DNA of 16,466 bases, from assembly GCA_035938395.1 (NCBI GenBank), contig DASZGY010000035.1, positions 1 through 16,466 on the forward strand, read 5' to 3'. The stretch's first letter is position 1, and each line of letters starts with the position of its first letter. Origin of the DNA: JALZAA01 sp035938395. GTDB lineage: Bacteria; Actinomycetota; Acidimicrobiia; IMCC26256; JACDBD01. The notes beneath the pieces were generated by a model, which was given only the letters and a program-made list of their open reading frames with translations, searched no databases and was not told the origin of the DNA. The position numbers and the translations under genes were made by a program. Of the stretch, positions 1 through 7,333 are shown in pieces.

Positions 1-525
1 GCGGTCGACGACGTCGAGGCGGCGGTCGCATGGGTGCGGGCGCACGCCAAGGAGTACGGCGTCGACCCCAAGCACATCGGTGCCCTCGGCGGGTCAGCAG
101 GTGGGCACCTCGTCGGCATGCTCGGCACCGACGGTGAGGGATCGCTGAAGACCGGCCATCGGGTCGCGGCGGTGGTGTCGTGGTCGGGCCCGATGGATTT
201 CGTCAGCCTCGCCCCGGCCGCCGCGACCAATGCCGGCCGCTCCATCAGCACGTTCCTCGGGTGTTTGCCCGACGCGTGTTCCGACACCTACGCAGCCGCG
301 TCACCCGTCACGCACGTCGACAAGACCGACTCGCCGATGCTCATCGTGAACTCGACGAACGAGCTCGTGCCCCTGTCGCAGGCCGACGCCATGAAGGCCG
401 CGCTCGACAAGGCCGGCGTCGCCAACCAGGAGATCATCCTCCCCGGCACGCGCCATTCACGTGCGTACTCGGCCGATGTCTGGAACCAGACCGTCACGTT
501 CCTGGAGAACTACCTGAAGAAATAG
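1..525 (+). CDS. Alpha/beta-hydrolase esterase (BD-FAE/lipase-like), 3' part only
   Basis: The reading frame is open from the first base, so the start lies upstream of the window; 174 residues are visible. The nucleophile elbow GGSAGG places the catalytic serine at bases 94-96. It is preceded by a helix (VDDVEAAVAWVRAHAKEYGVDP) and strand typical of the BD-FAE/acetyl-esterase families. The end of the fold is present, with LIVNSTNELVP at the acid position and GTRH at the histidine position. The acid position reads Asn (358-360) followed by Glu, where family members usually have Asp. A close cysteine pair (GCLPDAC) suggests a disulfide and an exported enzyme, but the N-terminus is outside the window. 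The likely role is hydrolysis of small esters; the substrate cannot be told. It ends 41 bases before xseA. Confidence 0.85.
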   Translation, partial: AVDDVEAAVAWVRAHAKEYGVDPKHIGALGGSAGGHLVGMLGTDGEGSLKTGHRVAAVVSWSGPMDFVSLAPAAATNAGRSISTFLGCLPDACSDTYAAASPVTHVDKTDSPMLIVNSTNELVPLSQADAMKAALDKAGVANQEIILPGTRHSRAYSADVWNQTVTFLENYLKK

Positions 526-553
526 AGCGCGCTCCGCGGGCCCGAGGCGCCGC

Positions 554-559
554 TACGGT
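554..559 (+). promoter_or_regulatory. Candidate -10 box for leaderless xseA
   Basis: TACGGT fits the actinobacterial -10 consensus TANNNT. It lies 7 nt before the GTG at 567, and no Shine-Dalgarno sequence is visible. This layout predicts a transcript beginning at or next to the start codon. The same arrangement recurs before three other genes in the window. No clear -35 box is seen. Confidence 0.45.
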
Positions 560-566
560 GCGGGAC

Positions 567-1898
567 GTGGCTGACGTGGACGAGCCGACCCTTTCCGTCA
601 CCGAGCTCAACACGACGATCCGGGACGCGCTCCGCGACGCGATCCCGGAGAACGTCTGGGTGCGGGGCGAGGTGCAGGGATTCCGGGAGTCTCGGGCCGG
701 GCACGTCTACTTCCAGCTCGTCGAGAAGGACGAGCGCCGCAACCGCGTGCAGGCGGCGCTCGACGTGGCGCTGTTCCGCAGCCATCTCATGACGGTGCAC
801 GCCGCCCTGCGCAAGGTGCCCGGCGTCGAGCTCGCCGACGACGTCGAAGTGCGGGTGAAGGGCCACATCGACGTGTACCCACCGACCGGCCGGCTGCAGC
901 TGATCATGACCGGCATCGACCCCGTGTTTACCGCCGGCGCGCTGGCCGCCAACCGTGACCGCGTGCTCCGCCAGCTCGAAGCCGAAGGGCTGCTGCGCGC
1001 CAACGGCGTCCACGAGCTGCCGGAGGTGCCGCTGCGCATCGGGCTCGTGACCAGCGCCGCCAGCGCGGCGTATCACGACTTCCTCGACGAGCTCGACGCC
1101 AGCGGCTTCGCGTTCCGGGTCGGCGTGTGCGACGTGCGCGTGCAGGGCGCCAACGCGCCGCGCCGGGTCGTCTGGGCGCTGCGCCGCCTCGCGCGCATCT
1201 CGTCCGCCCTCGACGCGGTCGTGCTGGTGCGCGGCGGCGGGTCGCGTGCCGACCTGGCGCCCTTCGACAGCGACGACGTCGCCCGCGCCATCGCCGCCAT
1301 GCCGCTCCCGGTGCTGACCGGGATCGGGCACGAGATCGACCGCAGCGTCGCCGACGAGGTGGCGCACACGGCGAGCAAGACGCCGACCGCGGCCGCCCAG
1401 GTGCTCGTCGAGCGGGTGATGGAGTTCGTCTACCGCCTGGACGACGTGTCGCGCGGGGTCGTGCACAACGCCCGCTCGAACTGCGCGCTCGCGTTGCGTG
1501 AGCTGCGCGATTGCGCCCGCCGCGCCCGGCGCGGCCCGCCGGCGGCCTTGGCGCGCGAGCTGGCGGCAGTCGAGCGCCACCGGGTCCGGGCCGAGGAGCT
1601 CGGCACCCGGACGGTCAAGCAGGCGATCGCGACGCTCGACGGGAGCGAGCGCACGCTGTCGTCCGCCGGCGGCCGCCTCGCCCGGGCCGAGGGCCGACGC
1701 CTCGACGCGTCGGCCGCCCGGCTGCGGGCCCTCGACCCGACGCGCGTGCTGGAGCGGGGCTACACGCTCACTCGTGACCGCGATGGGCAGGTGGTGAAGC
1801 GGGCGGCGGCCCTCAGCACCGGCGACCGGCTCCTCACGGAGTTCGCCGACGGCACTGCCGCCAGCGTCGTACAGGATGTAGACAAGCGCGAGCCATGA
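567..1898 (+). CDS. xseA: Exodeoxyribonuclease VII large subunit
   Basis: This is the catalytic subunit of exonuclease VII, which degrades single-stranded DNA from both ends and acts in repair and recombination with XseB. The product is 443 residues, normal for the family. An N-terminal OB-fold (about 10-110, starting TLSVTELN) is followed by the nuclease core. Core motifs are IGLVTSAASAAYHDFLDEL from residue 158, RGGGSRADLAPF from 222, and GIGHEIDRSVADEVAH with His255, then KTPTAAA. The Ala/Arg-rich C-terminal half is helical (coiled coil expected) and ends in the family tail VLERGYTLTRD...GDRLL. In-frame GTGs at 558, 567 and 576 are possible starts. I prefer 567 because TACGGT lies 7 nt upstream. 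The frame is open upstream to 180, but that part is antisense-like shadow over the preceding hydrolase. Confidence 0.95.
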   Translation: MADVDEPTLSVTELNTTIRDALRDAIPENVWVRGEVQGFRESRAGHVYFQLVEKDERRNRVQAALDVALFRSHLMTVHAALRKVPGVELADDVEVRVKGHIDVYPPTGRLQLIMTGIDPVFTAGALAANRDRVLRQLEAEGLLRANGVHELPEVPLRIGLVTSAASAAYHDFLDELDASGFAFRVGVCDVRVQGANAPRRVVWALRRLARISSALDAVVLVRGGGSRADLAPFDSDDVARAIAAMPLPVLTGIGHEIDRSVADEVAHTASKTPTAAAQVLVERVMEFVYRLDDVSRGVVHNARSNCALALRELRDCARRARRGPPAALARELAAVERHRVRAEELGTRTVKQAIATLDGSERTLSSAGGRLARAEGRRLDASAARLRALDPTRVLERGYTLTRDRDGQVVKRAAALSTGDRLLTEFADGTAASVVQDVDKREP

Positions 1899-2215
1899 GC
1901 ACACCGAACGACGACACCCACAACAGGGACGGCGAGATCGGCTACGCCGAGGCCATGACCGAGCTCGAGGGGATCCTCGGGGAGCTCGAGGGCGACCACC
2001 TCGACGTCGACGTGCTCGCGGAGCGCGTCCGCCGGGCCAGCGAGCTCATCAAGCTGTGCCGGACCCGCATCTCCCGCGCCCAGGAGGACGTCAACCGCAT
2101 CGTCACCGACCTCGAGGTGTTCGAGAGCGAGCTGGGCGGCGTCGCCCCGGCCGGCGGCGACGAGGACGAGCTCGAGGGCGACGTCGCCGCCCACGAGGGC
2201 GACGAGCTGTTCTGA
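1895..2215 (+). CDS. xseB: Exodeoxyribonuclease VII small subunit
   Basis: This small helical subunit binds the XseA coiled coil to form exonuclease VII. Its ATG overlaps the xseA stop as ATGA (1895-1898), the usual sign of translational coupling within an operon. The family core lies at about residues 15-75: GYAEAMTELEGILGELEG, then DVDVLAERVRRASELIKLCRTRI. The protein is 106 residues, somewhat longer than the usual 70-85. The extra length is an Asp/Glu-rich C-terminal tail of about 30 residues (GGDEDELEGDVAAHEGDELF), which is probably disordered. Assignment rests on the core motif plus the position directly after xseA. Confidence 0.95.
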   Translation: MSTPNDDTHNRDGEIGYAEAMTELEGILGELEGDHLDVDVLAERVRRASELIKLCRTRISRAQEDVNRIVTDLEVFESELGGVAPAGGDEDELEGDVAAHEGDELF

Positions 2216-2224
2216 GCCGCCGCA

Positions 2225-2302
2225 CGGCGAAAACCCTCTCAAGGACCCGGTGTGACCTGCCGATGAACTCACTGAGGCGAGCCCTTTCGCGGGTTTTCGT
2301 CG
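2225..2302 (+). promoter_or_regulatory. Dyad-bounded 78-nt leader element before the DUF11 gene
   Basis: The arms CGGCGAAAACCC (2225-2236) and GGGTTTTCGTCG (2291-2302) pair over 12 bp with one G-U; the inner 9 bp are perfect. They enclose 54 nt that contain small local pairings, for example GCGA/TCGC around 2277-2290 and GTGA/TCAC. The element ends 27 nt before the DUF11 start. It occupies most of the 114-base gap after xseB. A closing stem around a structured interior looks like a cis-regulatory RNA, but I cannot match it to a known class. It could instead be a terminator for xseAB, although the loop is very long and the only T run is four bases inside the stem. Confidence 0.4.
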
Positions 2303-2329
2303 CCGGCCGGACAAGGGCAGGGAGGCGCA

Positions 2330-5300
2330 ATGGGCGGGGGACGTCGGTCACGCCGGATCTCCATCCTCGCTGCCATCGCCGTCGTCGGCGTCGTCTTCTC
2401 GAACGGCGGCGCGCTGGCCCAGCCGGTCGACCCTCCCGCAACGTCCGGCGCGCCCACTACGACGACCGCGCCGGCTGATCAACAGCAGGCGACAACTCCA
2501 CCCGCGCCGACGACGACGACGTCGACGAGCGCACGCGCTCCCGCCAACGCGCCGGCGCAAGCGACCCCGGCGGCTGGCACCGCGGCCGCGGCGCAAGTGG
2601 CGTTGGCTGACCTTTCGGTGAACAAGACGGGGCCGGGCACGGCGACGCCGGGCACGGATTTCTCGTATGCCATTACGGTGACCAACAACGGCCCCGATGC
2701 CGCCCAGAGCGTGTCGCTGACGGACGCGCTCCCCGGCTCCACGACCTTCGTCTCCTTCACCCAAAACTCGGGCCCGGCCTTCACCTGCACGCTCCCTGCC
2801 GTCGGTGGGTCGGGCACGGTCACCTGCACGATCGCGTCGCTGCCGAACGGATCCTCAGCCGCTTTCACGCTCGCGGTGCACCTCGATCCGGACGTGACCG
2901 GGGGACAGATCGTCAGCAACTTCGCCAACGTGAACGCGACGACTGGTGACACGAACACCGGGAACAACACGGCTCGTGCCGACACCACGGCGTTGGTCTC
3001 CTCCGACGTTTCGGTGACTACGACGGGGCCGGCGACCGCTTCGCCGAACACCGACATCTCGTACCTCGTCACGGTCACGAACAACGGCCCTTCGAGTGCC
3101 AGCGTGGTGTTGGACGATTCCACGCCCTTCAGTGCCGAGTTCGTCTCCTTCAGCCAGAACTCCGGTCCGGCTTTCGGCTGCACCGTCCCGCCCGTCGGAA
3201 CGCAGCAGGGGAACGTCAACTGCAATTCCGTGGGGCTGATGCCCCCCGGGACCTCCTCCGTCTTCACGCTGACGGTGCACGTGCATCCGCTCACGCCGGA
3301 CGGAACCGTGATCACCAACACGGCCGGCGTCCACGTGGTCGGCGGGAGTTTCGATCCCAACAACTCGAACGACTCCTCCTCGGCGTCGACGACGGTGTCG
3401 ATCTCCGCCGACATCGCGGTCACGAAGACGGTGAACAACCCGGCGCCGAACGTGGGGAGCAACGTGACGTTCACGGTCCTCGCCCACAACAACGGCCCGA
3501 TCAACGCCACCGGGGTCGTCGTCACAGATCCGCTGCCCCCCGGCATGGCGTTCGTGTCCGCGAGCGCGACCCAGGGTGGCTACACGTCCGGGAGCGGGGT
3601 GTGGAACGTCGGATCACTCGCCAGCGGTGCCACCGTCACGCTGCAGATCGTCGCCACCGTGAGCCAGGCCGGCCCGCACACCAACACCGCGACCAAGACG
3701 GCCGAAAACCAGCAGGACCCGAACGCGGCCAACGACAGCGCGAGCGCCGTCGTCAACGGGCAGCAGTCCGATCTCTCGGTCACCAAGACGGATGCTCCGG
3801 ACCCCGTGGCCCCGGGAGCCGACCTCACCTACACGATCACGGTCACCAACAACGGGCCGTCGAGCGCGCAGAACGCCACCGTCAGCGACACCCTGCCCAC
3901 CGGGACCACCTTCGTCTCGGCGACACCGTCGCAGGGTTCCTGCGCCGGGACGACGACGGTCTCGTGCGCGCTGGGGGCGATCGCAAATGGAGCGTCGGTC
4001 ACAATCACGTTGGTCGTGCACGTCGGGCCTTCGGTCGCGGATGGGACCGTCATCAGCAACACGGCCTCGGTGAGCTCGACGACGCCTGATCCCACCGCAG
4101 CGAACAACTCCGCGACGTCCACCACGACGGTCGCGGCGTCAGCCGACCTGGCGGTGGCCAAGTCCGACTCGCCCGACCCGGTCGTGGCCGGCACCGACCT
4201 CACGTACACGATCACTGTCACGAACAACGGCCCGTCGAGTGCTCAGAACGTCACGGTGAACGACACCCTGCCGACAGGGACGACCTTCGGGTCGGCGACA
4301 CCGTCGCAGGGCTCCTGCGCCGGGACGACGACGGTCTCTTGCGCGCTGGGATCGATCGCAAATGGAGCGTCGCCCACGATCACCCTGGTCGTGCACGTCG
4401 GGCCTTCGGTCGCGGACGGGACCGTCATCAGCAACACGGCCTCGGCGAGCTCGACGACGGCTGACCCCACCCCAGCGAACAACTCCGCCACGTCCACCAC
4501 GACGGTCGCGGCCTCAGCCGACCTGGCGGTAGCCAAGTCCGACTCGCCTGATCCGGTCACCGCGGGAACGAACCTGACGTACACGATCGGGGTCACCAAC
4601 AACGGGCCATCGGACGCGACGAGCGTGACCGTGAGCGACCCACTGCCCGCGGGTACGTCGTTCGTCTCCGCGATGGCGACACAAGGGTCGTGCGTCGGCC
4701 CGACGCCGGTTGCGTGCAACCTGGGCTCACTTGCCGACGGCGCGTCCGCGAGCATCACGGTCGTCGTGCACGTCGCGTCAGGCGTGGCCGCGGGCACCAC
4801 GATCAGCAACACGGCGTCGGTGGGGTCGACGGCGTCCGACCCGACGCCGAGCAACAACTCGGCGACGGCGACCACCACCGTGGTGACGTCGGGCGACCTG
4901 TCGATCACCAAGACCGGCTCGCCCGACCCGGTGACCGCCGGCGCCCAGCTCACATACACGATCACCGTCACGAACAACGGGCCGTCGGACGCCTCGAACA
5001 TCACGGTCACCGACACCGTGCCCAGCGGCACCACCTTCGTCTCGGCGACGTCGTCGACCGGCTCGTGCGCCGGCACGACCACCGTCACGTGCACCATCGC
5101 GTCGATGCCCAATGGCGCATCGGCCACAATCACGCTCGTCGTGGTCGTCGATCCTGCGACCCCTCCGGGGACCGTGATCACCAACACCGCCACCGTGAGC
5201 TCGCCCGCCGAGGTGACCGCGGCGACCGCCGATCCGAACCCCGGAAACAACACGGCAACGGCGACGACCACGGTCGTGGCGGCGGCGGAGGTGCCCGGGA

Positions 5301-5431
5301 GCCCGACCGAGCCCGGCAGCCCGGCGAGGCCCGGCAACCCGGCGGAGCCCGCTAGCTCGACTGTCCCTGCATCGCTCGGCTCGCCGACCCCGCCCGTGGC
5401 GGTGGTCGCCAACCCGACGTTCACCGGGTAG
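2330..5431 (+). CDS. Secreted surface protein with seven DUF11 repeats
   Basis: This is a 1033-residue exported, probably structural or adhesive, cell-surface protein. It has a Sec signal peptide: basic GGGRRSRR, a hydrophobic core at 10-22, and likely cleavage after ALA (residue 30). A Thr/Pro/Ala-rich linker covers about 35-90. Seven DUF11 immunoglobulin-like repeats follow, each with the pattern DL.V.K...T..VTNNGP...V.D.LP.G..FVS. Their lead Asp residues are at 94, 226, 361, 481, 606, 731 and 856; the last four are spaced exactly 125 residues apart. Six repeats carry a Cys pair that could form a disulfide. Repeat 3 has none. A PGSPTEPGSP-like proline-rich tail ends in NPTFTG with no LPXTG-helix-Arg anchor. 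The start has a good Shine-Dalgarno (GGGAGG, 2320s). Binding partners are unknown. Confidence 0.9.
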   Translation: MGGGRRSRRISILAAIAVVGVVFSNGGALAQPVDPPATSGAPTTTTAPADQQQATTPPAPTTTTSTSARAPANAPAQATPAAGTAAAAQVALADLSVNKTGPGTATPGTDFSYAITVTNNGPDAAQSVSLTDALPGSTTFVSFTQNSGPAFTCTLPAVGGSGTVTCTIASLPNGSSAAFTLAVHLDPDVTGGQIVSNFANVNATTGDTNTGNNTARADTTALVSSDVSVTTTGPATASPNTDISYLVTVTNNGPSSASVVLDDSTPFSAEFVSFSQNSGPAFGCTVPPVGTQQGNVNCNSVGLMPPGTSSVFTLTVHVHPLTPDGTVITNTAGVHVVGGSFDPNNSNDSSSASTTVSISADIAVTKTVNNPAPNVGSNVTFTVLAHNNGPINATGVVVTDPLPPGMAFVSASATQGGYTSGSGVWNVGSLASGATVTLQIVATVSQAGPHTNTATKTAENQQDPNAANDSASAVVNGQQSDLSVTKTDAPDPVAPGADLTYTITVTNNGPSSAQNATVSDTLPTGTTFVSATPSQGSCAGTTTVSCALGAIANGASVTITLVVHVGPSVADGTVISNTASVSSTTPDPTAANNSATSTTTVAASADLAVAKSDSPDPVVAGTDLTYTITVTNNGPSSAQNVTVNDTLPTGTTFGSATPSQGSCAGTTTVSCALGSIANGASPTITLVVHVGPSVADGTVISNTASASSTTADPTPANNSATSTTTVAASADLAVAKSDSPDPVTAGTNLTYTIGVTNNGPSDATSVTVSDPLPAGTSFVSAMATQGSCVGPTPVACNLGSLADGASASITVVVHVASGVAAGTTISNTASVGSTASDPTPSNNSATATTTVVTSGDLSITKTGSPDPVTAGAQLTYTITVTNNGPSDASNITVTDTVPSGTTFVSATSSTGSCAGTTTVTCTIASMPNGASATITLVVVVDPATPPGTVITNTATVSSPAEVTAATADPNPGNNTATATTTVVAAAEVPGSPTEPGSPARPGNPAEPASSTVPASLGSPTPPVAVVANPTFTG
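3917..4558 (+). repeat. Recent 375-bp tandem duplication inside the DUF11 gene
   Basis: Bases 3917-4183 match 4292-4558 with about 19 differences in 267 positions by hand count (about 93% identity), at an offset of exactly 375 bp. The conserved unit runs from the middle of repeat 4 into the first residues of repeat 5, and from the middle of repeat 5 into the first residues of repeat 6. The duplicated segment is therefore out of phase with the domain boundary, as expected from unequal crossing-over between similar repeats. Confidence 0.85.
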
Positions 5432-5469
5432 CACGGGCACGCCGCCGGCGGACGCGCGAGGGTGAGGTC

Positions 5470-6366
5470 GTGGACGAGTGGCCCGCGCTGCCCTACGACG
5501 ACTGGCGTGACACCCGCGACACGCTGCACATGTACACGCAGGTCGTCGGCAAGATCCGGCTGGCGCTCTCGCCGTTCGAGCCCCAGTGGGCAAACGTGCC
5601 GCTGTACGTCACGGCCCGGGGTCTGACGACCTCACCGGTGCCCGACGGGCTGCGCACCTTCGACATCGAGTTCGACTTCGTCGATCACCGGCTCGTGCTC
5701 CGAGCGAACGACGGCGGCGCCGAGCAGATCGCGCTGCGCCCGCGGGCCGTCGCCGATTTCTACCAGGACGTGATGAGTGCGCTCGGTCGTCTCGGTGTCG
5801 ACGTCACGATCTCACCCGGGCCGTCCGAGGTGCCGGACCCGATCCCGTTCGCCGAGGACCGCGTGCACCACTCGTACGAGCCGGCGGACGCCAGGCGCTT
5901 CTTCCACGTGTTGTCGCAGGTCGACGTCGTCCTGAAGCAGCATCGCAGCCGGTTCACCGGCAAGACACCGCCCGCGCACTTCTTCTGGGGCAGCTTCGAT
6001 CACGTCGTGACCCGCTTCTCGGGGCGTCCCGTGCCGCCTCCACCGGGAGCCGACACGATCACGCGCTACGGCGGCGACGCCGAGCAGATCTGCGGCGGCT
6101 TCTGGCCGGGTCATCCTCAGCACCCGAGCGCGGCGTTCTTCGCCTACGGATATCCCAAGCCCGAGGGCATCGAAGCGGCGTCGATCAGACCCGAGGGAGC
6201 AGGGTGGAACGCCGACCTCGGCGAGTTCCTGTTTCCCTACGACGCGATGCGGGCGGCGCCGGATCCGCGGCGCGCGCTCTTGGACTTCCTCGAGAGCACC
6301 TACGACGCGTGCGCGCAGAAGATGGGCTGGAGCACCGAGCTCACGCATGTGGACGCGCCGTCGTGA
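5470..6366 (+). CDS. DUF5996 family protein
   Basis: This 298-residue cytosolic protein belongs to the DUF5996 family, whose function is not established. Family signatures are WPALPYDDWRDTRDTLH at the start, VPLYVTARGLTTSPVPDG near 45, TFDIEFDFVDH near 63, PIPFAEDRVHHSY near 124, PAHFFWGSFDHVVTRFSGR near 168, GFWPG near 211 and LGEFLFPYDA near 252. The motifs run from end to end, so the protein is complete. There is no signal peptide or membrane segment. The GTG start at 5470 is preceded by GAGGGTGAGG at a suitable distance. It lies 38 bases after the DUF11 gene and converges on the pirin gene, with only 15 bases between stops. Nothing nearby reveals its role. Confidence 0.88.
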   Translation: MDEWPALPYDDWRDTRDTLHMYTQVVGKIRLALSPFEPQWANVPLYVTARGLTTSPVPDGLRTFDIEFDFVDHRLVLRANDGGAEQIALRPRAVADFYQDVMSALGRLGVDVTISPGPSEVPDPIPFAEDRVHHSYEPADARRFFHVLSQVDVVLKQHRSRFTGKTPPAHFFWGSFDHVVTRFSGRPVPPPPGADTITRYGGDAEQICGGFWPGHPQHPSAAFFAYGYPKPEGIEAASIRPEGAGWNADLGEFLFPYDAMRAAPDPRRALLDFLESTYDACAQKMGWSTELTHVDAPS

Positions 6367-6388
6367 CGCGCGAAAGCGCGGCTACGAC
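6360..6388. terminator. Hairpin between convergent DUF5996 and pirin genes
   Basis: CGCGC-GAAA-GCGCG (6367-6380) is a perfect 5-bp stem closed by a GNRA-type tetraloop. Flanking GTCGT and ACGAC (6360-6364, 6384-6388) can extend it across a small internal loop. It fills the 15-base gap between the two stop codons and would form from either strand. There is no U tract, so it could be a bidirectional intrinsic-like terminator or simply a transcript-end stabiliser. Confidence 0.45.
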
Positions 6389-7266
6389 GTCGCTGCGATC
6401 CGGCCCATGGCGCCCGATTGGTAGTCGTCGACCGCCTGCACCAGCTCGTCACGGGTGTTCATGACGAACGGGCCGTAGCGTGCCACGGGATCGCGCAGCG
6501 GCACGCCCGAGACCACCAGCACGTCGAGCGGGCCCTCGAGGTCGTCGGGCCCCTCGACGTGCACGTCGCCTTCGTCGCCGGCGAACAGCACCAGCTGCGA
6601 TTCGGAAGCCGCCGTCTGGTCGTCCCCGAACTGCCCGCGTCCATGGATCACGTACGCGAACGCCTGATGCCCCGAGGGGATGGGGAGGTCGACCGACGCG
6701 CCGTCTTGCAGCGTGACGTGGAGATACACGATGGGGCTGTGTGTCTCGACCGGGCCGCGCACGCCGAACACGTCGCCGGCCACGACCTTGACTCGGGCGC
6801 CGGGCGAGGGCTCGGTCACCGGGATCTCGTCCGCCTCGATCTCCTGGTAGCGGGGCGGCGACATCTTGTCGGTCCGGGGGAGGTTCACCCACAGCTGCAG
6901 CCCCTGGATGCGGCCGCCCTCGCGGCGGATGCGCTCGGCGGGCATCTCGGAGTGGACGATGCCGGCGCCCGCCGTCATCCACTGCACGTCGCCGGGACCG
7001 AGATAGCCACCCCCTCCGCTCGAGTCGCGGTGCTCGAAGGCGCCCTCGAGCATGTACGTGACGGTCTCGAAGCCCCGGTGGGGATGGTCGGGCGCGCCCA
7101 CGGCCTCCCCAGGCGCGTAGTCCGCCGGGCCCATGTGGTCGAGGAGCAGGAACGGGTCGACCATGTCGAGGCGGGGGCCGGGGAACGGGCGCCGGACCAC
7201 GAACCCGCCGCCCTCGACGGTCCGGGTGGCGGGGACGACCTTGGCGACGGAGCGATGCTGCGGCAT
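6382..7266 (-). CDS. Pirin family bicupin protein
   Basis: This 294-residue bicupin belongs to the pirin family (bacterial YhhW-like members can act as quercetin dioxygenases; others are regulators or redox sensors). The metal site is intact: PHPHRGFETVTY gives His61 and His63, and GIVHSE gives His105 and Glu107. Other signatures are DPFLLLDHMGP near 37, GDVQWMTAGAG near 92 and the LQLWVNLP strand that opens the interdomain region. The C-terminal cupin (about 165-280) includes FAYVIHGRGQFG. The protein is soluble with no signal peptide. The ATG start at 7266 has only a weak upstream ribosome-binding site. It is co-directional with the DUF4234-like gene 67 bases upstream and may be cotranscribed. 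The actual substrate or partner cannot be inferred. Confidence 0.93.
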   Translation of the reverse strand: MPQHRSVAKVVPATRTVEGGGFVVRRPFPGPRLDMVDPFLLLDHMGPADYAPGEAVGAPDHPHRGFETVTYMLEGAFEHRDSSGGGGYLGPGDVQWMTAGAGIVHSEMPAERIRREGGRIQGLQLWVNLPRTDKMSPPRYQEIEADEIPVTEPSPGARVKVVAGDVFGVRGPVETHSPIVYLHVTLQDGASVDLPIPSGHQAFAYVIHGRGQFGDDQTAASESQLVLFAGDEGDVHVEGPDDLEGPLDVLVVSGVPLRDPVARYGPFVMNTRDELVQAVDDYQSGAMGRIAATS

Positions 7267-7333
7267 ACCGGGGTCAAGGCCGGCCGGGCGACGCCTATTC
7301 CGCGCCGGCGAGCGCCTGCACCGCGCCCGTGCG

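Noticed and set aside
180..566. N-terminal extension of XseA
   Set aside because: The frame is open, but this part overlaps the hydrolase coding region and reads as a Arg/Pro-rich shadow. XseA homologues begin near TLSVTELN.
510..1904. Long minus-strand open frame opposite xseA
   Set aside because: The composition is skewed (His, Arg, Gly, Val) and no domain is visible. It mirrors the xseA codon pattern.
2225..2302. Assignment to a known riboswitch class (c-di-GMP, c-di-AMP, cobalamin)
   Set aside because: The conserved core bases I know for these classes are not present, so only the structural resemblance is reported.
2262..2478. Leader peptide starting at ATG 2262 before the DUF11 gene
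   Set aside because: The frame continues into the DUF11 coding region with an Arg-rich translation. No ribosome-binding site precedes it.
2609..5280. CRISPR-like regular repeats
   Set aside because: The 375-bp periodicity is protein-domain repetition in an intact reading frame; there are no short repeats with unique spacers.
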